From Pusillimonas sp. T2 (GTDB lineage: Bacteria; Pseudomonadota; Gammaproteobacteria; Burkholderiales; Burkholderiaceae_B), in NCBI RefSeq assembly GCF_002236805.1, contig NZ_NIQA01000001.1, positions 186,001 through 250,000 on the forward strand: 64,000 bases of DNA. The letters run 5' to 3'. The translations under genes were made by a program, and so were the position numbers. The notes under the pieces are model-generated. The model was not told where the DNA came from. It did not search any database and saw only the letters and a list, made by a program, of their open reading frames with translations. Positions 27,325 to 39,901 of this stretch are shown here, piece by piece (positions within the stretch are counted from its first letter, which is position 1; each line of letters starts with the position of its first letter).

Positions 27325-27978
27325 TTACTGCTCGGGCAGTTCGGCCAATACGGTACTGGTCGCACTGACCTTGTCGCCAATAGAAACGCGCGGGCGCGAA
27401 CCCAGCGGCAGGTAGACGTCGACACGCGAACCAAAGCGGATAAACCCGTAACGTTGGCCACTGTATAGTTGGTCGCCGGGCTTAGCGTAACAAAGAATGC
27501 GCTTGGCGACCAGACCTGCCACCTGCACCGCCGTTACCGTGTGTCCCGACGCCGTATGAATGACCATGGCATTGCGTTCGTTTTCGAGGGAAGCCTTTTC
27601 GAGCGCTGCGTTAACGAATTTGCCAGGAAAGTAATCGACCGACACCACCGCCCCATTAACGGGTGCGCGGTTGGAGTGCACATTGAACACATTCATGAAC
27701 ACACTGATTTTCAGGGCGCGACGCTGTGCATAGGTGTCGTCAACCTCTTCCACCGCCACAATTCGGCCATCAGCCGGGCTAAGTACATTATTGGCGCCAT
27801 CAGGTGCCATACGCGCTGGATCGCGAAAAAACTGCAATACGAACAACGACAGCAGCCAGAATACAACGGATGCCCCCGGCGACCAGAACGTGACCAAAAT
27901 GGAAATAACAACAATACCAGCCAGGAATGGCCAGCCTTCGCGCGCGATGATCGGATGTGGGTACGATGGTTTATGCAT
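27325..27978 (-). CDS. psd: Phosphatidylserine decarboxylase proenzyme
   Basis: A 217-residue, small (Psd type II) decarboxylase that converts phosphatidylserine to phosphatidylethanolamine at the inner membrane. Two hydrophobic helices lie near the N terminus ([15 protein letters not shown]), followed by [13 protein letters not shown], the [15 protein letters not shown] block and the self-cleavage site in [12 protein letters not shown], where the serine becomes the pyruvoyl group. It is followed by pssA with a 93-bp gap. Upstream ilvC has its own terminator. Confidence 0.95.
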   Translation of the reverse strand: MHKPSYPHPIIAREGWPFLAGIVVISILVTFWSPGASVVFWLLSLFVLQFFRDPARMAPDGANNVLSPADGRIVAVEEVDDTYAQRRALKISVFMNVFNVHSNRAPVNGAVVSVDYFPGKFVNAALEKASLENERNAMVIHTASGHTVTAVQVAGLVAKRILCYAKPGDQLYSGQRYGFIRFGSRVDVYLPLGSRPRVSIGDKVSATSTVLAELPEQ

Positions 27979-27993
27979 AAATTTATTTGAGAC

Positions 27994-28050
27994 AAAAAAA
28001 CGGCGGGGCCCGGTCCTGCAGCCTATTGTGCGACCTGACCCCGCCGGTTT
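27994..28050 (-). terminator. Terminator after ilvC
   Basis: CCGGCGGGGTCAGG...CCCCGCCG pairs over an 8-bp GC stem with extra GGTC/GACC pairing, followed by seven T residues on the minus strand. It separates the ilv genes from psd-pssA. Confidence 0.8.
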
Positions 28051-28062
28051 TGTTAGAACTGC

Positions 28063-29079
<1,017 letters not shown>

Positions 29080-29198
29080 TTATAAGTGCTCCAAGCGTAT
29101 GTTCTTGTAAACCGCGAAGTGCGCAGTTTATAGGATTTGAATAAATGGGTTAAACAACGGCCCCGACCAACACTGGCAAGGCCGCCGGAACAACATGA

Positions 29199-29690
29199 CT
29201 ACAATTTTAGAACACGTTCGCCGCGGCCAATGCCAGACACGCCGGTGCGAACGGTTTCAAGAATGGCGCTGCGATCGAGCGCGCCGATGAAGGCTTCGAT
29301 TTTGCCTTGGTCGCCGGTGAGCTCGATAGTGTAGGCCTTGTCGGTAACATCGATGATGCGGCCGCGGAAAATATCGGCCATACGCTTGAGCTCATCGCGC
29401 TCTTTGCCCACAGCACGCACTTTGATAAGCATCAGCTCGCGCTCGATGTGCGGCCCTTCGGACAAATCGACGACCTTGACCACGTCAATCAGACGGTTAA
29501 GGTGCTTGGTGATCTGTTCGATGACCTCATCGGAACCTTGCGTAACAACTGTCATGCGAGACAGCGTTTCGTCTTCGGTTGGCGCAACGGTAAGCGTTTC
29601 GATGTTGTAACCACGGGCAGAGAACAGGCCCACTACACGAGACAACGCACCGGGTTCGTTTTCGAGAAGAATGGAAATTACATGTTTCAT
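29199..29690 (-). CDS. ilvH: Acetolactate synthase regulatory (small) subunit
   Basis: A 163-residue ACT-domain subunit. MKHVISILLENEPGALSRVVGLFSARGYNIETLTVAPTE is the N-terminal ACT domain that binds valine for feedback inhibition. The C-terminal half (IERELMLIKVRAVGKERDELKRM) contacts the catalytic subunit. It begins 10 bp after the ilvI stop. Confidence 0.96.
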   Translation of the reverse strand: MKHVISILLENEPGALSRVVGLFSARGYNIETLTVAPTEDETLSRMTVVTQGSDEVIEQITKHLNRLIDVVKVVDLSEGPHIERELMLIKVRAVGKERDELKRMADIFRGRIIDVTDKAYTIELTGDQGKIEAFIGALDRSAILETVRTGVSGIGRGERVLKL

Positions 29691-29700
29691 TGTTATGTCC

Positions 29701-31425
29701 TTACAGCTCTTCTGAACCCAGCAGCATTTCGGTCAGGCCGCGCCCGGCTTTTACCATGGGCCAAACGTTTTCAGTTTGGTCGGTAATGAAGTCGAGGAAT
29801 ACCAACCGGTCTTTGTACTTGGTAAAGGCCTCACGCAACGCCGGTTCGACGTCGGCAGGTTTGTCGGTACGAATACCCACGTGCCCATAGCTTTCGACCA
29901 GTTTGACGAAGTCGGGCAAGGCGTCGACATAAGACTCGGAGTAGCGCGAACCATAGTCGATTTGTTGCCACTGCCGCACCATACCCAGGTAACGGTTGTT
30001 TAGGCACAAAACCTTGGGCGTCAGGTGGTACTGTTTGCAGGTCGAGAGCTCCTGGATGTTCATCTGGATGGAGCCTTCGCCTGTAATGACAGCAACATCG
30101 CGCCCAGGGTTGGCCATTTGCGCACCCATGGCATAGGGCAAACCTACACCCATGGTGCCCAAACCACCCGAATTGATCCAGCGACGGGGTTCATTGAACC
30201 CGTAGTACTGGGCGGCCCACATTTGGTGCTGTCCGACATCGGAGGTAACGATGGCTTCGCCACCGGTCACTTCCCAGAGTTTTTGAACAACAAACTGAGG
30301 CTTGATGACGCTGGTAGAGTTCTTGAACTTGAGACACTCTTTGCCGCGCCAGGTTTGCACCTGTTTCCACCAGTCGGCCAAACGTGCCGGGTCGGTGCGC
30401 TCTTCGGCCACGGCCATTTGGGCATACATGGCGTTGAACTCTTGCAGTACGTCTTTGACGCTGCCGACAATAGGCACGTCAACCTTGACGCGCTTGGAAA
30501 TGGACGACGGGTCGATATCAATATGAATGATTTTGCGCTGGTTTTGCGCAAAGTGCTTCGGGTTGCCAATAACACGATCATCGAAGCGCGCCCCAACCGC
30601 GACCAGAACGTCGCAGTTTTGCATGGCCATGTTAGCTTCGTAAGTACCGTGCATGCCCGGCATGCCCACGAATTTGTCGTCGGAGGCAGGGAATGCGCCC
30701 AACCCCATGAGGGTATTGGTACACGGCGCGCCCACCAGGTCAACCAGTTGACGCAGCTCGGGGGCAGCATCAGCCAGCACCACGCCACCGCCGGCGTAAA
30801 TCATGGGGCGCTCGGCCGCCAGCAACATTTGCACGGCCTTTTTGATTTGCCCCTGATGCCCTTTGACAACAGGTGTATACGACCGCAAGGCGACTTCTTC
30901 GCGCTGCGCGGTGTACTTGCAGGTAGCCACGGTGACATCTTTGGGGATATCGACCAAGACAGGGCCAGGACGACCGGTTTTGGCAATGTAAAAGGCCTTG
31001 CGCATGGTGTCGGCCAGGTCTTTGACATCGCGCACCAAGAAATTATGTTTGACGCAGGGGCGGGTAATGCCGATGGCATCGCACTCCTGGAATGCGTCTT
31101 CGCCAATGACCGCGGTAGGCACTTGGCCACTGAGGATCACCATGGGAATGGAGTCCATGTAAGCGGTAGCAATACCCGTGACGGCGTTGGTCAGGCCCGG
31201 GCCGCTGGTAACCAGTGCGACGCCGATTTTGTTCGACGAACGCGAATAGGCGTCGGCTGCGTGCACGGCAGCCTGTTCGTGACGAACAAGGATGTGTTTG
31301 AAACTGTCTTGTTTATAAATTGCGTCGTAAATGTAAAGGACCGCGCCACCTGGATAACCGAAAATGTGATCAACACCTTGTTCGGCAAGGCAGCGTACGA
31401 CGATGTCGGCGCCATTGAGTTCCAT
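29701..31425 (-). CDS. ilvI: Acetolactate synthase catalytic (large) subunit
   Basis: A 574-residue ThDP-dependent acetohydroxyacid synthase large subunit, which condenses pyruvate with pyruvate or 2-oxobutyrate. The catalytic glutamate is in GYPGGAVLYIYDAI...RHEQAAVHAADAYSR, and the ThDP/Mg2+ motif is GEGSIQMNIQELSTCKQYHLTPKVLCLNN. FAD-binding and VxxxxP segments are in the middle domain. ilvI-ilvH-ilvC form one cluster, with the 5' region (31426-31855) as the likely control point. Confidence 0.97.
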   Translation of the reverse strand: MELNGADIVVRCLAEQGVDHIFGYPGGAVLYIYDAIYKQDSFKHILVRHEQAAVHAADAYSRSSNKIGVALVTSGPGLTNAVTGIATAYMDSIPMVILSGQVPTAVIGEDAFQECDAIGITRPCVKHNFLVRDVKDLADTMRKAFYIAKTGRPGPVLVDIPKDVTVATCKYTAQREEVALRSYTPVVKGHQGQIKKAVQMLLAAERPMIYAGGGVVLADAAPELRQLVDLVGAPCTNTLMGLGAFPASDDKFVGMPGMHGTYEANMAMQNCDVLVAVGARFDDRVIGNPKHFAQNQRKIIHIDIDPSSISKRVKVDVPIVGSVKDVLQEFNAMYAQMAVAEERTDPARLADWWKQVQTWRGKECLKFKNSTSVIKPQFVVQKLWEVTGGEAIVTSDVGQHQMWAAQYYGFNEPRRWINSGGLGTMGVGLPYAMGAQMANPGRDVAVITGEGSIQMNIQELSTCKQYHLTPKVLCLNNRYLGMVRQWQQIDYGSRYSESYVDALPDFVKLVESYGHVGIRTDKPADVEPALREAFTKYKDRLVFLDFITDQTENVWPMVKAGRGLTEMLLGSEEL

Positions 31426-31855
31426 AGTAAATTAATTCCTTTCGTAACCGGCACTGACACCCCGACCGGCCATGACAGCCCGGGCTATACCGACTGCGGC
31501 AACATAATCTGGCGCTTTGTGATTCACGGAACCACGCCACCCAGACACCCTGCCGATTCGGCACACACCCATCGAGATGCAGTACGCGCATTCGGGTGAA
31601 TGCAAGAGGTAGAAACGGAATGCGTTGACACACACGTTTGTGACGCGGCCAACAGCAAGTTGATTTAGGGCGCAAAAAACCGGGCGGGTACGCCGGCAAA
31701 GCAAAACCTTACACAATCGGCTAACGGTATTTAGCAGATTAATCGGCTAATTTACCGCGTTGCAGCATCAGAATCAAATCGAAGGCCCCAAAAGCGATCA
31801 AAATGCAACGCTTAATCTCTATACTAGACACTTTCGTTGTGCAATTGACACCAGA
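31426..31855. promoter_or_regulatory. Divergent control region between ilvI and the FUSC gene
   Basis: This 430-bp gap holds the ilvI leader and the FUSC promoter. A TATACT -10-like hexamer is at 31820-31825, about 30 bp before the FUSC start. On the ilv side a short ORF could begin at ATG 31592 (minus strand) with the segment QGVWVAWF, but no Shine-Dalgarno precedes it. A weak GC stem with a T6 run is at about 31668-31698. No Val/Ile/Leu-rich attenuator peptide was recognised. Confidence 0.35.
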
Positions 31856-34069
31856 ATGACCGCCACCTTGCCGCTGCTCCAACGTTTTTTTTACAGCCAC
31901 TACTTTTTTGGCGGGCTGCGGCAAGCCACCGGCGTCATTATCCCGGCTTTATTCGCCGGGCTAGTGCTGGGCCAGTACGGCCTTGGCATGGTGGCCTCTA
32001 TAGGCGCAGCCTGCGTTGCCGTCATCGACCAACCCGGCAGCCCCCGACGCTACAGCGTCAACACCATGCTGGGGGCCGTACTGCTGGGCACTGCCACTAC
32101 CGTTGTTACCGGGCTTAGCGCATCGCACAGCACCCTCATCTGGTTTGTCATCCCGGCGTTGTGTTTTTTGTTTTCGATGTTTACGGTATATGGTCGCCAA
32201 GGCGGCCTGATGGGCTACGCCTGCCTGTTCATCATGACCCTGACCATGCGTGAAGCGCTTGAGCCGCACGAAGTGCTGATCCACTCGTTAAGCTCATTTG
32301 CGGGGGGGCTGTTTTACTTCTTGTTCAGTAGCGCCGTTCACCGCGTGTTCTGGCACCGAGAAGAACAACAAGCGCTCTCGGTCGCCCTATTCGCTACCGC
32401 CGACTACATTGACTCACGATCAAGGCTATATGACGTTACCCTTGACCTGGAGGACTCATACCGTCAATTAATGCGCACGCAGTCCGCCATGACAGAGAGC
32501 CAGCAGGCTGCACGCAACACGGTATTGCGCGAGTTGCCAACAGGCAAGTCAAGATCGGACCGACGGCGTTACGCTGCCCTGAATATCTTTATAGATATGG
32601 TAGCGTTACTCGACACGCTTGTGGCTACGCAGACCGACTACGCGACGCTCCACCGTTCCCTGCACGACAGCGACCTGCTGGTGTTTGCACGCGACGCGCT
32701 GCGAAAGCTGGCAAACAACACACGCCAAATCGCGCTGGATGTCGCCCGAGATCGGCCGGTAACCGAACGCAGTAGCGTCAAGGCAGAAATTCGCGCCATC
32801 GAATACGAACTTGAGCAGTATCGACAACAGGGGCTGGCCGACAACCAGCCCGAAGTCTATGCCTTGCTGGTACAAGTGCTTCGGCGCCTGCGTAATGCGA
32901 CGCGCATCGTCGAGCGCATGACCGAACACACCCAGCCCAAACAATCGTTCGAACTGGTCGATATGCGGCTGGACAAAACGCTAGGCCGGTTTTTATCGCA
33001 TAACGAATTACGGCTGGGCATGATCACCAGCAACCTGCGACTCGATTCACCCAGTTTCCGTTACTCGATTCGGGTGGCGATCGCAGCCACCCTGGCACTG
33101 GTTGTCGACGCTGTTCTTACGGCCATACTGGCATCGCGCCCCGACAGCGCGTCGATCGAAATTCATGGGTACTGGATTATTTTGACAACGGTCGTCGTCA
33201 TGAAACCCGGCTATGCACTGACACGGCAGCGTAACCTTTTCCGTTTGGCGGGTACCTTCCTGGGCTGTGTGCTGGCCCTGGCCATGTTCAACCTAGAACC
33301 CAGCATCAACATTTACTTTACCGTGCTGGTCGCTGCGTGCATCTTGGGCTACAGCATGGTGCAGGTCAATTTCATGATGTCGGCCGCGTTGAACACGCTG
33401 TGCCTGATGTTGGCGTTCCATTTCCTGTCACCCGCCACCAACTTCCTGATCGGTGAGCGCCTGCTGGACACCGTGCTGGGCAGCGCGCTGGCACTGGGGT
33501 GCAGCTATATTTTGCCCTGGTGGGAACACAACTTTATGGGCTCGCTGGCGGCTGCGGCGAAAAACGCCAATGCCAAATTCTTCAGAGCCGGCATGCACTA
33601 CGCCGATCTGAGCCGCAAGCTGATGCAAGCGACTGATCTTGACGAACCTGCGCGTCAAGCCCTTACCCGCGACGTTGAGGAAGCCGATGTCGCGTGGCGA
33701 CTAACCCGTAAAAATGCCTACATTGCGCTGGGTAACTTTACAGCCGCGTTTTATCGCATGATGGCAGAGCCCGTGCGCCGCCAGCGCAATGTACCCGAGC
33801 TCAACCACCTGCTCATCCAGAACCATTTACTGGCCTCACAGATCAGCGCGGCAATCCCGTTACTGGCCCAACTGCACGATGTCCCCGAAGGGATACGGTT
33901 GTCGCTTGATGCAATCGAAGAATACCTGAACGACAAAGACGCCAACCCACCCCAATCAATTGAAACTGAAGGCGAGCTGGCGGCCTTGGCCTACCCGATG
34001 AAGCAAATGCTTAAAGCGACTCAGTTGATTCGACAAGAAATGCGGGCACTGACGCCAGGAACGGCATAG
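31856..34069 (+). CDS. FUSC-family (YccS/YhfK-like) inner-membrane transporter
   Basis: A 737-residue protein with two hydrophobic blocks separated by a long cytosolic region. The N-terminal membrane block (residues ~25-180; FFGGLRQATGVIIPALFAGLVLGQYG), a helical middle part with many arginines, and a second membrane block (residues ~400-560; VVVMKPGYALTRQRNLFRLAGTFLGCVLAL) are the FUSC/YccS layout. Such proteins export aromatic carboxylic acids or other toxic anions. The start at 31856 was chosen over an upstream frame-extension that would have a non-family N terminus. Confidence 0.88.
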   Translation: MTATLPLLQRFFYSHYFFGGLRQATGVIIPALFAGLVLGQYGLGMVASIGAACVAVIDQPGSPRRYSVNTMLGAVLLGTATTVVTGLSASHSTLIWFVIPALCFLFSMFTVYGRQGGLMGYACLFIMTLTMREALEPHEVLIHSLSSFAGGLFYFLFSSAVHRVFWHREEQQALSVALFATADYIDSRSRLYDVTLDLEDSYRQLMRTQSAMTESQQAARNTVLRELPTGKSRSDRRRYAALNIFIDMVALLDTLVATQTDYATLHRSLHDSDLLVFARDALRKLANNTRQIALDVARDRPVTERSSVKAEIRAIEYELEQYRQQGLADNQPEVYALLVQVLRRLRNATRIVERMTEHTQPKQSFELVDMRLDKTLGRFLSHNELRLGMITSNLRLDSPSFRYSIRVAIAATLALVVDAVLTAILASRPDSASIEIHGYWIILTTVVVMKPGYALTRQRNLFRLAGTFLGCVLALAMFNLEPSINIYFTVLVAACILGYSMVQVNFMMSAALNTLCLMLAFHFLSPATNFLIGERLLDTVLGSALALGCSYILPWWEHNFMGSLAAAAKNANAKFFRAGMHYADLSRKLMQATDLDEPARQALTRDVEEADVAWRLTRKNAYIALGNFTAAFYRMMAEPVRRQRNVPELNHLLIQNHLLASQISAAIPLLAQLHDVPEGIRLSLDAIEEYLNDKDANPPQSIETEGELAALAYPMKQMLKATQLIRQEMRALTPGTA

Positions 34070-34080
34070 CCCGCTTTGCC

Positions 34081-35307
34081 TTACAAGTGTTCGAGCTTTT
34101 TAGGTTGCTTGCTGGCAAAGTACCAAATACCCGCCCCGATTTGCAGGGCAAGCAAAATGGTCCATGCGGCAATATGGGCTTGGGCTGGATACACGCCCAC
34201 ACTGATAGGCTCCCACAACTCCACAACCCAGCCTACGGCGTTCTGGAACAAGAAAATAAGGAAGAACACCAGCATATTAAAGCTGGTGCCCACCCGCCCC
34301 AGCGTATGGCGAGGAAAGGTTTCTACCAAGACAGCGTAAATAAGTGCACTGGTACCGCCCAGGAATCCATAAGTTACCCAGAAAAAGACACTTGGCAACG
34401 ACACGTCGAGGAGAATCAGCGCCTCGATCAGCACGAACGAGGCCGACAGCGAACCGCAAAAATAGTAAAGACTGATGCCCCAGCGCTCAACCCGCCGGGC
34501 CACAAGCCCCGAAGCCGCGCTCCCGAACACGGCGGCAAACCCTATCAGCGACACAAGCCCATCGACAGTCGCACCGGGCAGCCCGTTGACATCAAGCAGA
34601 TACGGCTTCACCCATAAAGACTGCACTGCATAGAAGGTGCCGGCAACAATAGACGGGAACAGCAGAATCTGCCAGAAGGCTCGCGTTCTGGCGATTTCCC
34701 AGGTACCACGAAGCTGGTCACCCATTGTGGGGCGCTTGCGATTATGCAACGGTGCTGTGTCGTGCGCACCAAACAGCAGGCACAGCGACACCATTACCGT
34801 CAGCGCAGCCAGCAAGAAACTGGCCGCACGCCATGTAATCACATCGAGCACTAGGGACAACGGCGTCCCCACCACTGCCCCGCCCAGCCCACCCAGCGCC
34901 ACGACTGCCCCGTTGATCATGGGCAAACGGTGTGTGGGGAAGGTCAGTGCCATGGCCTGGAACGCCGCCCCCAGACAAACGGCCACGCCCACACCAATGA
35001 CAAAGCGGCCCAACATCAGACCCCACATGGTGTCACTAAGCGCGAAAATCACCGAGCCAACAGCGGCCACCAGCACAAGCACCCCGTTAACCTTGCGCGG
35101 CCCCCAGGTATCAAGCGCAGCGCCCGCAGGTATCTGGGTTAACGCAAACCCCAAAAAATAAAAGCTGGTCAACAGACCAAGATCGGCAGCCGACAGCCCG
35201 ATTTCTTCGATGAGAAAGCCCGAAAAGCCAATGTTGACGCCTCGATACAAGTACGAGACAAAATAGCCGAACGAGAAAAATAAAAAGATACGGGTTGAGT
35301 TGGTCAT
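34081..35307 (-). CDS. Major facilitator superfamily transporter
   Basis: A 408-residue MFS carrier with twelve predicted hydrophobic segments. TQIPAGAALDTWGPRKVNGVLVL in the 2-3 loop is the MFS signature region, and the second half is a repeat with a C-terminal helix before KQPKKLEHL. A Shine-Dalgarno AGGCAGG precedes the ATG. It converges on the FUSC gene with an 11-bp gap. The substrate is not apparent; anion:cation symporter or nitrate/organic-anion relatives are possible. Confidence 0.9.
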   Translation of the reverse strand: MTNSTRIFLFFSFGYFVSYLYRGVNIGFSGFLIEEIGLSAADLGLLTSFYFLGFALTQIPAGAALDTWGPRKVNGVLVLVAAVGSVIFALSDTMWGLMLGRFVIGVGVAVCLGAAFQAMALTFPTHRLPMINGAVVALGGLGGAVVGTPLSLVLDVITWRAASFLLAALTVMVSLCLLFGAHDTAPLHNRKRPTMGDQLRGTWEIARTRAFWQILLFPSIVAGTFYAVQSLWVKPYLLDVNGLPGATVDGLVSLIGFAAVFGSAASGLVARRVERWGISLYYFCGSLSASFVLIEALILLDVSLPSVFFWVTYGFLGGTSALIYAVLVETFPRHTLGRVGTSFNMLVFFLIFLFQNAVGWVVELWEPISVGVYPAQAHIAAWTILLALQIGAGIWYFASKQPKKLEHL

Positions 35308-35321
35308 GACCTGCCTGCCGC

Positions 35322-36095
35322 TTAGCGTTCGGGGCGACGAAAAACCAGCTTCAAGTCGGAGGACGAATCGGCATGGAAAGCATAGCCCTCGGCGTCAAAA
35401 CCTTTGAGCTTTGCAGAATCGGTGATCTGATTCTCGATGATGTAGCGGGCCATCAAGCCACGGGCGCGCTTGGCATGAAAACTGATGACTTTCCAGCTAC
35501 CGTTTTTCTCGTCCTGGAAAACACATTGCACGATGCGGGCTTTAAGTGTTTTCTGATCGACCGATTTGAAATACTCTTCAGATGCAAGGTTGACGATCGT
35601 ATCGGCACCCTGTTCAGCCAGGCGCGCGTTAAGATACTTGGCGATTTCGCTGCCCCAGTAGTCGTACAAGTTCCTGCCTTTTTCAGTCGCCAGGCGTGTG
35701 CCCATTTCCAGGCGGTAAGGTTGCATCAGGTCGAGTGGACGCAAGACACCATAAAGACCGCTCAAGATAGCCACATGCTGCTGCGCCCAATCGAGCTGGC
35801 CTTCATTCAGCGTAGGGGCTTCAAGGCCCTCGTATACATCGCCGTTGAACGCCAGCACAGCTTGGCGCGAATTGGTTTGCGTAAATTTTGGTGTCCAGGC
35901 TGCATAGCGCTCGACGTTAAGACTAGCCAAGTTATCGCTCAGGCTCATCAAACCGGCAATTTCAGAAGCCGACTTTTGTTTGAGTACATCGATGAGCCCC
36001 TGGGCCTGCTCTACAAATAAAGGCTGCGTATGCTTTGTTGTACGCACCGGCGAGTCGTAATCAAGTTTTTTGGCGGGTGACAGAAGAACTAACAT
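35322..36095 (-). CDS. yaaA: Peroxide stress protein YaaA
   Basis: A 257-residue YaaA/DUF328 protein. The N terminus MLVLLSPAKKLDYDSP and the C-terminal HAKRARGLMARYIIENQ are family signatures. YaaA lowers free intracellular iron and protects DNA from peroxide damage. The ATG at 36095 is the conserved start and has AGGAACG upstream; an in-frame ATG at 36119 adds 8 residues. It lies 14 bp upstream of the MFS gene and may share its transcript. Confidence 0.93.
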   Translation of the reverse strand: MLVLLSPAKKLDYDSPVRTTKHTQPLFVEQAQGLIDVLKQKSASEIAGLMSLSDNLASLNVERYAAWTPKFTQTNSRQAVLAFNGDVYEGLEAPTLNEGQLDWAQQHVAILSGLYGVLRPLDLMQPYRLEMGTRLATEKGRNLYDYWGSEIAKYLNARLAEQGADTIVNLASEEYFKSVDQKTLKARIVQCVFQDEKNGSWKVISFHAKRARGLMARYIIENQITDSAKLKGFDAEGYAFHADSSSDLKLVFRRPER

Positions 36096-36201
36096 GTTTA
36101 AAAACGTTCCTGATCGCAAAAATTGAATAGATAGTTTGGTAATGGCGACGCCGGCGCGAAGCGCCGACGCATTGGCACGCCAAAGTCAACAGTCGCGGAG
36201 G

Positions 36202-36987
36202 TTAACGGGCCGTCCAGCCGCCGTCCATGGAAAGGCTGGTCCCAGTCATTTGCTCGGCGGCATCGGACGCCAGAAACACTGCAGCGGCGCCAAGCTGTTT
36301 TGGGGTCACGAACTGCAACGAGGGTTGCTTCTCGCCCAGCAGGTCTTTGGCGGCAGTTTCTATGTCGGTACCGTTTTTCTCGGCCAACGCCTCGATTTGG
36401 CGTTCAACAAGTGGAGTACGCACCCAGCCCGGGCAAATGGCATTGGCGGTAATGCCATTGCCGGCGTTTTCAAGTGCCGTGACTTTTGTCAGGCCGACCA
36501 CCCCATGCTTGGCAGCCACATAGGCAGACTTTTGCGGCGACGCAACCAGGCCATGCGCCGATGCGATATTAATGATGCGCCCCCACCCCTGGCGCTTCAT
36601 GTACGGCAGCGCGGCCGCAGTGCCATGAAACACCGCCGAGAGATTCAGGGCAATAATCGCATCCCATCGATCGACGGGGAAATTTTCAATAAGATCGGTA
36701 TGCTGAATGCCGGCGTTATTGACGAGGATATCCAGTCCCCCGCCCAGTACGGTTGCCGCATCATCAATGAATTTTCGGGTCGCCGCGGCCTGCGAAAGGT
36801 CGGCAGCAATGTAGTAGGCCTTGACGGCAAACTCAAGCTCGATATTGACACGGGCCTGCTCGATCTCGTGCGCATCACCAAACCCATTGATGACAATATC
36901 GGCGCCGTTGGACGCCAATTCGCGTGCTATGGCCAAACCAATTCCGCTGGTAGACCCTGTTACAACGGCGCGTTTACCTGTCAGCAT
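36202..36987 (-). CDS. bdhA: D-3-hydroxybutyrate dehydrogenase (SDR family)
   Basis: A 261-residue short-chain dehydrogenase that oxidises D-3-hydroxybutyrate to acetoacetate with NAD+. The cofactor motif is TGSTSGIGLAIA near the N terminus, and the catalytic triad is in IASAHGLVASPQKSAYVAAKHG (Ser, Tyr, Lys). The sequences NAICPGWVRTPLVE and GTSLSMDGGWTAR at the end are typical of the enzyme. AAGGGGG precedes the ATG at 36987; an upstream in-frame ATG at 37083 is rejected because the conserved N terminus begins at MLTGKRAVVTG. Its presence implies polyhydroxybutyrate turnover. Confidence 0.93.
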   Translation of the reverse strand: MLTGKRAVVTGSTSGIGLAIARELASNGADIVINGFGDAHEIEQARVNIELEFAVKAYYIAADLSQAAATRKFIDDAATVLGGGLDILVNNAGIQHTDLIENFPVDRWDAIIALNLSAVFHGTAAALPYMKRQGWGRIINIASAHGLVASPQKSAYVAAKHGVVGLTKVTALENAGNGITANAICPGWVRTPLVERQIEALAEKNGTDIETAAKDLLGEKQPSLQFVTPKQLGAAAVFLASDAAEQMTGTSLSMDGGWTAR

Positions 36988-37174
36988 GCAACCCCCTTGA
37001 TTTTGGATTTTGAACTTAAAGTCGTACTGTATTCTATAAAACTTAATCAGTGCACTGCGCAAATCAGATAAACCTTCGCACAACCTGCAAATTTCTCAGC
37101 GCAAAGCCCTGGCACCGTGCAAAAAATAAATACCTCTGTTAGAATTGCGGACTTGCTGGTAACGACCGCAACAC

Positions 37175-37264
37175 GGACAGGTGGCAGAGTGGTCGAATGT
37201 ACCTGACTCGAAATCAGGCGTACGTGCAAGCGTACCGTGGGTTCGAATCCCACCCTGTCCGCCA
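37175..37264 (+). tRNA. tRNA-Ser (anticodon CGA)
   Basis: GGACAGG pairs with CCTGTCC, followed by G and CCA. The anticodon stem CCTGA/TCAGG encloses CTCGAAA with CGA at 37209-37211. The long variable arm (CGTACGTGCAAGCGTACG) and T-loop GGTTCGAATCC fit a class II tRNA-Ser reading UCG. Confidence 0.97.
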
Positions 37265-37278
37265 AGCAGTCTATATTT

Positions 37279-37304
37279 AAGCGCCCCCCGGGGCGCTTTT
37301 TTAT
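37279..37304 (+). terminator. Rho-independent terminator after tRNA-Ser
   Basis: AAGCGCCCC and GGGGCGCTT form a tight GC stem followed by TTTTTTATT, 15 bp past the tRNA end. Confidence 0.9.
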
Positions 37305-37445
37305 TTGGTCTCTTCTCTTGGCAGCAAAAGTCGAGCCCCACCAGCCGACTTACGCCAAACTTTGCTTGACCTTTCCTGACCTTTTCCTGAAACTTGGCTT
37401 ATGTAGGCTTGGTACGTTCTAACGACTTGCCTAAAGCGGCTTTAA

Positions 37446-37482
37446 ATAGAATATTACTATCAAGTTTATTTAAATAATAAAC
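37446..37482 (+). promoter_or_regulatory. OxyR-like operator upstream of katG
   Basis: ATAG-N7-CTAT is present exactly at 37446-37460, followed after seven bases by a weaker half (ATTT-N7-AAAC) in the spacing of the four-element OxyR motif ATAG-N7-CTAT-N7-ATAG-N7-CTAT. It ends next to a -35-like region, with a TAATAT -10 candidate at 37488-37493. OxyR control of catalase is well known; binding here is inference. Confidence 0.6.
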
Positions 37483-37507
37483 TTTACTAATATTGAAGCC
37501 TGCTTAA

Positions 37508-39730
<2,223 letters not shown>

Positions 39731-39741
39731 GCAGCCCATGC

Positions 39742-39776
39742 AGCCGGTAGCTGACAACAGTCGGCTACCGGCTGTT
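39742..39776 (+). terminator. Hairpin after katG
   Basis: AGCCGGTAGC and GCTACCGGCT form a perfect 10-bp stem with a 12-nt loop. The T-run is short (TGTTC), so termination may be partial and read-through into fdxA is possible. Confidence 0.6.
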
Positions 39777-39901
39777 CAAATTGATAAGCTGAATATTCCT
39801 GTTTCGGGAATTAATGTTTGCAGTACCGTTGCTATTGGCTGTCACAAAAAGCGAGTACAGTCGTCACCTACATAAACAATTAAACAGGGTGATTTAAAAG
39901 C

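Noticed and set aside
30025-31599. Open frame on the plus strand opposite ilvI
   Set aside because: Antisense to an intact, motif-complete ilvI, with no recognisable domain or ribosome-binding site.
37047-37369. Short open frames on both strands across tRNA-Ser (containing GGIRTHGT-like and MAEWSNVPDS-like peptides)
   Set aside because: These are translations of the tRNA-Ser gene and its complement, a well-known source of spurious database proteins.
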